Position numbers and translations under genes: made by a program
Part shown: positions 7,411 through 12,610 of the stretch, piece after piece
Position numbering within the stretch: position 1 is the first letter of the stretch
Layout of the letters: each line of letters begins with the position of its first letter
Source of the DNA: Nitrospinota bacterium
GTDB taxonomy: Bacteria; Nitrospinota; Nitrospinia; Nitrospinales; VA-1
Assembly: GCA_002731985.1 (NCBI GenBank)
Contig: PCCT01000087.1
Coordinates: forward strand, 1-12,610
DNA: 12,610 nt
Direction: 5' to 3'
Notes under the pieces: model-generated
Databases searched by the model: none
Told to the model about the DNA's origin: nothing
What the model saw: only the letters and a program-made list of their open reading frames with translations

Positions 7411-7475
7411 GAGTATCTGGAATGAGGAGAGCTGTAGTTTCCTCGTGTCATCCAATTCTATAAAAGAGGTGCTTC

Positions 7476-7508
7476 ATGATAACTAAACATGTCCCCATAG
7501 ATTTGTGA
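7476..7508 (+). CDS. Possible 10-codon leader peptide before the CBS gene
   Basis: AAGAGGTG with a six-base spacer precedes an ATG at 7476, the best ribosome binding site in this area. The frame reads MITKHVPIDL and stops at TGA 7506-7508. The stop overlaps the GTG (7505-7507) of the CBS-domain frame as GTGA, a classic translational coupling arrangement. Alternatively, the mini-frame and the CBS frame were one gene split by a frameshift. Neither has support beyond the sequence. Confidence 0.35.
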   Translation: MITKHVPIDL

Positions 7509-7786
7509 AGGATCAGGAAAAGTTTCTGGAAGATATAGGAAGTTATATGGCGTCACCCATTTTAAGTGTTGACGCTAATACAAGCATTCAGGATGCTGCA
7601 AATTTCATGCAGGAAAATAACGTTGGTTCACTGTTTATTAAATCAGGTGATGATTACCCAGGAATCGTTACAGAAACAGATTTCACAAGAAAGGTTCTAG
7701 GAGCCGGCCTGTCCCCTGCGACAACAAATGATGAATCAGTGATGACCTCCCCAATCATGAGCATGGAGAACTATTTTGAATATTGA
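7505..7786 (+). CDS. CBS-domain protein, truncated in its second CBS domain
   Basis: A 93-codon frame with one full CBS domain (about 12-65: YMASPILSVDANTSIQDAA, then NNVGSLFIKSGDDYPGIVTE) and only the start of a second ([12 protein letters not shown], 79-90), where it stops after YFEY. CBS domains normally work as pairs that bind adenosyl ligands, and stand-alone pairs run to roughly 120-150 residues, so the product is probably incomplete. The stop (TGA 7784-7786) lies inside the 3' end of gltD on the other strand (16-base overlap), and downstream sequence encodes GltD on the opposite strand, so the missing part is not in another frame nearby. Start is uncertain: GTG at 7505 overlaps the mini-ORF stop and has no ribosome binding site of its own; ATG at 7547 has AGGAAG four bases upstream and begins directly at the CBS domain. 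Possibly a pseudogene. Confidence 0.65.
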   Translation: MKDQEKFLEDIGSYMASPILSVDANTSIQDAANFMQENNVGSLFIKSGDDYPGIVTETDFTRKVLGAGLSPATTNDESVMTSPIMSMENYFEY

Positions 7787-9243
7787 CTATGAGGGAGGTT
7801 CGTGGTTTTCATGAGGTACTGGTCGACGCCTCGAGCCGCTTCTCGTCCTTCGGCTATGGCCCATACGACTAGTGACTGGCCACGAGTCATATCGCCTGCA
7901 GTGAAAACACCTTCGACACTGGTCATTTTATTTTCATCGCAAGAAACATTCCCACGTGCATCAAGCTTAACCTCAAGTTCCTTGATCATGCCTTCGTGAA
8001 CCGGATGAACGAACCCCATCGCAAGCAAGACTAGATCTACATCAAGCTCAAACTCGGAGCCTTCCACCTCAAACATTTGGGGACGGCCCGTCTTAGGGTC
8101 TGGATCACCAAATTTAATACGGATGGCGTGAATTTTTTCAACTTTCCCACAATCGCCAGAAAACTTTTTAGTGGAAACACAATATTCCGTAATTTCTGTT
8201 TTCGTTTCTTTATGAGATGAGCTGACACGCATTACCCGCGGCCACTCCGGCCAGGGATTGGTCACTCCCCGGGTTTCAGGAGGTTGTGGCAATAGCTCAA
8301 ATTGATATACATTTTTCGCACCCTGTCGAAGTGAGGTACCAAGACAATCGGACCCTGTATCACCACCACCGATGATCAAAACATTTTTATCTTTTGCCGT
8401 TAATGAAATATCTTCCGGAATAGTATCCCCTTCATTGCGCTTGTTCTGCTGAGGCAAAAATTCCATCGCAAAATGAATACCATCCAGGTCCCGCCCTTCT
8501 ACAGGAAGGTCACGTGATTTCTCTGATCCGCCACATAGAACGACAGCATCAAAATCATCCATAAGTTTTTTAAGCGGAACATCAACACCAACATTAACCC
8601 CAGTGCGGAATTTTATTCCTTCATCTTCCATCAACTTGATTCTGCGTTTGACGACTTTCTTATCAAGTTTAAAATGGGGAATTCCATACATCAAAAGTCC
8701 GCCAGCCCGGTCGGCCTTTTCAAAAACGGTCACTGTGTGGCCCGCTTCATTGAGCTGAGCAGCGCAAGCTAAACCTGCAGGACCAGACCCAACAACCGCA
8801 ACTACTTTTCCTGTTCTATTTTCAGGTGGATTTGGCTTGATGTAACCTTTTTCAAAACCATTATCTGCAATGGCTTCTTCAACGTTGCAAATGGTCACAG
8901 GCAATTCGTTAATACCGAGAACACATGCTCCTTCACAGGGAGCAGGGCAAACACGGCCCGTAAATTCTGGAAAATTATTTGTTTTCAGCAAGAGACCCAA
9001 TGCTTCATCCCATCTGCCCTGATAAACCATATCATTCCAATCTGGAATCATATTCCCCAGCGGACATCCTGTATGGCTTTGACAGAAGGGAACTCCGCAA
9101 TCCATGCAACGCGCACCCTGTTGCTTATATTTTTCTTCCGGGAGAGGTATATAAACCTCCTGATGATCCTGCAACCGTTCATCAATCGGACGAGGAACAG
9201 GTACCTCTCTTTCATACTGCATAAAACCTTTAATAGCACCCAT
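7771..9243 (-). CDS. gltD: Glutamate synthase small (beta) subunit
   Basis: The NAD(P)H-oxidising FAD/iron-sulfur subunit of glutamate synthase, passing electrons to GltB to reduce 2-oxoglutarate plus glutamine-derived ammonia to glutamate. From the ATG at 9243 it has 490 residues, normal for GltD. The N-terminal region carries two cysteine sets for [4Fe-4S] clusters (Cys46, 49, 54, 60 and Cys99, 103, 107, 119). Then come the FAD Rossmann motif GSGPAG (152-157), the NAD(P)H motif GGGDTG (292-297) and the C-terminal FAD-binding [18 protein letters not shown] (450-467). The frame opens at ATG 9261, but the start at 9243 is preferred: GGAGG (9251-9255) sits seven bases before it and [13 protein letters not shown] is the canonical N-terminus. 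It lies 78 bases after gltB. The spacer contains a partial copy of this gene's own start, and the 3' end overlaps the CBS gene. Confidence 0.96.
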   Translation of the reverse strand: MGAIKGFMQYEREVPVPRPIDERLQDHQEVYIPLPEEKYKQQGARCMDCGVPFCQSHTGCPLGNMIPDWNDMVYQGRWDEALGLLLKTNNFPEFTGRVCPAPCEGACVLGINELPVTICNVEEAIADNGFEKGYIKPNPPENRTGKVVAVVGSGPAGLACAAQLNEAGHTVTVFEKADRAGGLLMYGIPHFKLDKKVVKRRIKLMEDEGIKFRTGVNVGVDVPLKKLMDDFDAVVLCGGSEKSRDLPVEGRDLDGIHFAMEFLPQQNKRNEGDTIPEDISLTAKDKNVLIIGGGDTGSDCLGTSLRQGAKNVYQFELLPQPPETRGVTNPWPEWPRVMRVSSSHKETKTEITEYCVSTKKFSGDCGKVEKIHAIRIKFGDPDPKTGRPQMFEVEGSEFELDVDLVLLAMGFVHPVHEGMIKELEVKLDARGNVSCDENKMTSVEGVFTAGDMTRGQSLVVWAIAEGREAARGVDQYLMKTTNLPHSQYSK

Positions 9244-9254
9244 TAAACAGCCTC
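9210..9254 (-). repeat. gltD start region, copy B of a tandem partial duplication
   Basis: Contains the functional gltD Shine-Dalgarno sequence, ATG (9243) and first 11 codons ([11 protein letters not shown]). It matches copy A at 9289-9333 with an offset of 79 bases; in the 34 bases from the ATG onward I count 30 identities. The upstream GAGG-YY-G-Y-TTA is shared too. Confidence 0.75.
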
Positions 9255-9322
9255 CATTCATTATTCAGATGGGTAGCAGAAATATCAATTTCATACTGCA
9301 TGAAACCGTTAATAGCATTCAT
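9230..9322 (-). CDS. 30-codon decoy reading frame derived from the gltD start
   Basis: Begins at an ATG that overlaps the gltB stop as TAATG (A at 9322), with GAGG a few bases upstream inside the last gltB codons. It reads MNAINGFMQYEIDISATHLN and ends after residue 30 at 9230, thirteen bases past the gltD ATG. Its first 11 residues mirror the GltD N-terminus ([11 protein letters not shown]); the rest is unrelated. Because the offset is 79 bases it is out of frame with gltD. If translated, ribosomes from gltB would stop right across the true gltD start, which could help or hinder gltD initiation. It could also be an untranslated relic. Confidence 0.4.
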   Translation of the reverse strand: MNAINGFMQYEIDISATHLNNEWRLFNGCY

Positions 9323-9333
9323 TAAGCGACCTC
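9289..9333 (-). repeat. gltD start region, copy A of a tandem partial duplication
   Basis: Imperfect copy of 9210-9254, spanning the end of gltB and the gltB-gltD spacer. It keeps the GAGG, the TTAATG context and the first 11 codons, then diverges. It may be the ancestral gltD start, coupled to gltB by TAATG, with the present start created by local duplication, or the reverse. Confidence 0.75.
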
Positions 9334-12300
9334 TTCGAATTTCTTAAGTTTTCTTTCTTCCAGCACTCGACGATAATCTCTTGGAAACACCTTAACAAAC
9401 TGAGGTAAGGTTTCTTCCCACTCATCAAGAATTTTCTTAGCGACACTACTATCTGTAAATTGATGATGCTCCTGAATTAGTTTTTTCAACAATTCAATAT
9501 CTTCCTCTTCATCAACGGAAACAAGATCGACCAATCCCTTATTACAATGGATATCAAATTGTTTATTACGATCCAGAACGTAAGCGATACCGCCGCTCAT
9601 TCCAGCAGCGAAATTTCTTCCTGTCTCGCCAAGGATGACAGAAACTCCTCCAGTCATATATTCACAGCCATGGTCACCGACCCCTTCAACGACAGCATGA
9701 CAACCGCTGTTGCGAATACAAAATCGCTCACCAACGACACCGCGCAAGAATAATTTTCCGGCGGTCGCACCGTAAAGAATCACGTTACCCGCAATTATAT
9801 TATCTTCTGGAACTATAGTAGATTCCGCTGGCGGACGAACAATGATATGTCCGCCAGAAAGCCCCTTGCCAACATAGTCATTCGCGTCACCCGACAGATT
9901 AAAGGTAACCCCTCTCGCCAGAAACGCACCAAAACTCTGTCCAGCGGAGCCTTTGAATTTTATATTGATCGTATCCTCAGGCAATCCTTCTTCACCATGC
10001 TTTATGGAAATTTGATTGCTGAGCATTGCACCCACTGCCCTATGAGTATTTCCAATATTGATATCCAGGTTAACCTTCTCTTTATTATCCAGAGCCTTGG
10101 CACTTTCCTTGATCAACCTGTGGTCAAGCGCGTTATCCAGATCGACACTTAGATCCTGCTTACAAACATTATGGGTTGCCACATTTGCCGGCATCACGGG
10201 TTTAAAGAGTATATTTGAAACGTCTACTCCGCTTGATTTCCAGTGTTCGATAGCATCATCCGCTTCCAGGTAATCCGCACGACCAATCAGGTCTTCGAAT
10301 TTACGGACTCCAATTTCTGCCATAACTTCTCGTACTTCTCTAGCGATGAAAGTAAATAAGTTGACTACATGGTCTGCACTTCCGGAAAACCTGCCACGCA
10401 GTTCTGGATCCTGCGTAGCAATTCCTACAGAACAGGTATTCAAGTGACATTTACGCATCATGATGCAACCCATCGTGAGAAGCGCAATGGTGGAGAACCC
10501 TACTTCATCGGCTCCAAGCAATCCACCGATAACAACATCACGACCGGTCTTAAACTGTCCATCCACCTGCACACGAATCCTCCCTCGCAGATCATTCAAC
10601 ACAAGAACCTGCTGAGTCTCTGAAAGGCCCAACTCCCAAGGCAACCCCGCGTGCTTAATAGAAGTTTGAGGTGAAGCTCCGGTACCACCATCATGCCCAC
10701 TGATAAGAACACCTTCGGCTCTTGCTTTGGAAACACCTGCTGCGATAGTTCCTACCCCGACCTCGGCCACCAGTTTAACGCTTACATCAGCGCTGGGGTT
10801 TGCATTGTGCAAATCAAATATCAATTGCTGGAGATCTTCAATGGAATAAATATCGTGGTGCGGTGGTGGAGAAATCAAGGTCACTCCTGGTGTGGAGTTC
10901 CTCAACTTCGCGATATACTCAGAAACTTTATGACCCGGTAACTGTCCACCTTCACCGGGTTTAGCGCCCTGCGAAATTTTTATCTGGATTTGGTCGGCAT
11001 TGGTGAGGTAATAACTATTAACGCCGAATCTGCCAGAGGCAATTTGTTTAATACTACTCCGGCGTGAGTCACCGTTTGCGTCCGGGGTATACCTACCCGG
11101 ATCCTCACCGCCCTCTCCCGTATTACTTTTGCCGCCAAGTCGGTTCATGGCGATGGCTATAGTCTCATGCGCTTCACGCGAAATCGAGCCGATGGACATT
11201 GCTCCAGTACAAAACCGCTTGGTTATTTCTGTGATCGGCTCCACTTCATCTAATGGGACGGATTCTCTTTTCTTGAATTTTAATAATCCACGTAAAGTAC
11301 AACGCCTGGTATTTTCTTCATCTGCCTGGTGGGAAAACTTTTGAAATGTAGAATAGTCATTAGATCTTGTTGCATGTTGCAAGAGGGCTATGGAGTTTGG
11401 ATTAATCATGTGTTCCTCCCCACCTCGACGCCAATGGTAATTACCTCCTGCGTCAAGGACAGCAGGAACATGATGAATATTTCCATAAGCCGACTGGTGA
11501 CGCTCTAAAGTCTCTCGTGCGATCACCTCAAGTCCTGCACCATTGACTCTCGAAGGCGTACCGGTAAAAAACTGCTCGATAACATCATCGCCCAAACCAA
11601 CCGCCTCAAAAATCTGCGCACCCCGGTAACTCTGGATGGTGGATATTCCCATCTTAGCGATGATTTTGAATAATCCTTTACGGGTGGATTTAATGAAGTT
11701 GGAAACGACCTCATCTTGTTGAACATCTTTAACAAAAATATCTTCCTTCGCTGTTTCCAATGCAGTTTCATAAGCAAGGTATGGGCATATTCCACCGGCG
11801 CCATAACCAATGAGTAACGCAAAGTGCATCATCTCTCTAGGTTCACCGGTTTCAATCACCAGTCCTACTTTGGTCCTAGATTTTTCACGCAACAGGTGGT
11901 GATGAACTCCAGAGACGGCAAGCAAGCTGGGTATTGCGGCGTGCTCTGCATCCATACCTCGGTCGGAAAGAACTATAATAGTAGCGCCACCTTCAATTGC
12001 CTTGGACGCATGAAGGCACAAACTCTCCATCGCTTTTCCCAGTCCAGCATTTCCATCAGCAACAGGAAAGACCGTGGATAGAACAACTGATTTCATCCCC
12101 TGTTGATCAAGAGATTTAATTTTTTTCAATTCTTCAATGGTTAGAATCGGATGCGAGAGCTTGAGTTTTCGACAATGCTCGGGTGACTCCGCTAGCAGAT
12201 TATGCTCCTTACCTAGGGTGATATCCATGCTCATCACCAGTTCTTCTCTAATGGAATCAACCGCCGGATTGGTAACCTGTGCGAAAAGTTGCTTGAAGTA

Positions 12301-12610
12301 TTGAAACAACAATTGAGGTTTCTGTGAAAGAACAGCAAGCGGCGTATCGTTCCCCATGGAGCCCGTCGCCTCTTCACCCCGCGAAATCATAGAAGAAAGT
12401 ATAAATTTGATATCCTCGCCAGTATAACCAAATGCAATCTGCCGACTTCGTAATGATTCTGTATCAACTGTAAGAGGTTCATCAACAGGAGGTAGATCTT
12501 CAAGTTTTACCTGATTACTCTTAACCCACTTGGTATATGGGCTCTGCGTTGCATACCGCTTTTTAATCTCATCATCGGCAATGATCCTTCCTTCACGGAT
12601 ATCGACCAGA
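9322..12610 (-). CDS. gltB: Glutamate synthase large (alpha) subunit, 5' end outside window
   Basis: The FMN/[3Fe-4S] subunit where 2-oxoglutarate is converted to glutamate with ammonia channelled from glutamine. The frame stays open to the right edge: bases 12391-12610 read LVDIREGRIIADDEIKKRY onward, typical of the segment ahead of the central domain, so an apparent start at 12390 is only an internal Met. About 1095 residues are present; the N-terminal glutamine amidotransferase domain with its catalytic Cys1 is missing off the edge. Present are the central domain, the FMN-binding synthase domain (with GGEDPGRYTPD and SGHDGGTGASP), the 3Fe-4S cysteines in CIMMRKCHLNTC (codons at 10465-10467, 10447-10449, 10432-10434) and the C-terminal GXGXG beta-helix domain (from about 10150 down to the stop). 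It ends KKFEEVA, and its stop overlaps the decoy ATG. First gene of gltBD. Confidence 0.97.
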   Translation of the reverse strand, partial: LVDIREGRIIADDEIKKRYATQSPYTKWVKSNQVKLEDLPPVDEPLTVDTESLRSRQIAFGYTGEDIKFILSSMISRGEEATGSMGNDTPLAVLSQKPQLLFQYFKQLFAQVTNPAVDSIREELVMSMDITLGKEHNLLAESPEHCRKLKLSHPILTIEELKKIKSLDQQGMKSVVLSTVFPVADGNAGLGKAMESLCLHASKAIEGGATIIVLSDRGMDAEHAAIPSLLAVSGVHHHLLREKSRTKVGLVIETGEPREMMHFALLIGYGAGGICPYLAYETALETAKEDIFVKDVQQDEVVSNFIKSTRKGLFKIIAKMGISTIQSYRGAQIFEAVGLGDDVIEQFFTGTPSRVNGAGLEVIARETLERHQSAYGNIHHVPAVLDAGGNYHWRRGGEEHMINPNSIALLQHATRSNDYSTFQKFSHQADEENTRRCTLRGLLKFKKRESVPLDEVEPITEITKRFCTGAMSIGSISREAHETIAIAMNRLGGKSNTGEGGEDPGRYTPDANGDSRRSSIKQIASGRFGVNSYYLTNADQIQIKISQGAKPGEGGQLPGHKVSEYIAKLRNSTPGVTLISPPPHHDIYSIEDLQQLIFDLHNANPSADVSVKLVAEVGVGTIAAGVSKARAEGVLISGHDGGTGASPQTSIKHAGLPWELGLSETQQVLVLNDLRGRIRVQVDGQFKTGRDVVIGGLLGADEVGFSTIALLTMGCIMMRKCHLNTCSVGIATQDPELRGRFSGSADHVVNLFTFIAREVREVMAEIGVRKFEDLIGRADYLEADDAIEHWKSSGVDVSNILFKPVMPANVATHNVCKQDLSVDLDNALDHRLIKESAKALDNKEKVNLDINIGNTHRAVGAMLSNQISIKHGEEGLPEDTINIKFKGSAGQSFGAFLARGVTFNLSGDANDYVGKGLSGGHIIVRPPAESTIVPEDNIIAGNVILYGATAGKLFLRGVVGERFCIRNSGCHAVVEGVGDHGCEYMTGGVSVILGETGRNFAAGMSGGIAYVLDRNKQFDIHCNKGLVDLVSVDEEEDIELLKKLIQEHHQFTDSSVAKKILDEWEETLPQFVKVFPRDYRRVLEERKLKKFEEVA

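Noticed and set aside
7424..7444. GAGGAGA / TTTCCTC stem after the DUF123 gene as a terminator
   Set aside because: Short stem with one G-T pair and no T-tract after it.
9244..9261. gltD start at the upstream ATG (9261), adding MNGGCL
   Set aside because: The ATG at 9243 has GGAGG at ideal spacing and gives the canonical MGAIKGF N-terminus; the upstream ATG lacks a ribosome site and its first codons overlap that GGAGG.
1..12610. Mobile elements, CRISPR arrays, tRNA/rRNA genes or a defence system
   Set aside because: No transposase or integrase frames, no regularly spaced repeats, no tRNA-like cloverleaf and no defence-type protein motifs were seen on either strand.

Overview
The window is ordinary bacterial chromosome with moderate-to-low GC and no phage, transposon, CRISPR or RNA gene that I can see. 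The gene set is housekeeping: pyrimidine synthesis, the DnaK chaperone team and glutamate synthase. The best lineage hint is the gene at 1109-1831, a 'carbon monoxide dehydrogenase beta subunit family' protein that I associate from memory with Nitrospina/Nitrospira-type autotrophs using the reductive TCA cycle. A Nitrospinota-like marine bacterium is my best guess, at low confidence.

Layout. Bases 1-155 hold the tail of an unrecognised plus-strand gene, followed by pyrE (180-836). A 272-bp gap with a good sigma70-type promoter and a cluster of inverted repeats leads to the CO-dehydrogenase-beta-like gene, which ends in a clear intrinsic terminator. A 790-bp gap with no convincing gene precedes dnaK (2622-4550). 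A strong terminator hairpin separates dnaK from grpE (4657-5271) and dnaJ (5280-6371), which sit close together. On the minus strand, converging on dnaJ, is a small membrane methyltransferase of the isoprenylcysteine/PEMT type (6401-6898). Diverging from it is a DUF123 (Uri/GIY-YIG-like) protein (6949-7410). A short CBS-domain gene (7505-7786) lacks most of its second CBS domain and ends inside the 3' end of gltD. The rest is the gltBD operon on the minus strand: gltD 7771-9243, and gltB from 9322 off the right edge, with its N-terminal part outside the window.

How the genes work together. DnaK, GrpE and DnaJ form one folding cycle: DnaJ stimulates ATP hydrolysis and GrpE exchanges nucleotide. 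GltB and GltD form NAD(P)H-dependent glutamate synthase, assimilating ammonia captured as glutamine. PyrE makes orotidine monophosphate. The other genes have no evident link to each other.

I did not find a new multi-gene system. The most interesting signals are small. The gltD translation start is partly duplicated in tandem, leaving a 30-codon decoy reading frame that keeps a Shine-Dalgarno-like sequence, overlaps the gltB stop and runs across the true gltD start. The CBS gene is truncated exactly at the gltD border and is preceded by a 10-codon reading frame with a strong ribosome binding site and a GTGA overlap. Three copies of TTTGAATTC (one inverted) between pyrE and the CO-dehydrogenase-beta-like gene could form mutually exclusive stems. 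The long dnaK upstream region contains a nested hairpin element.
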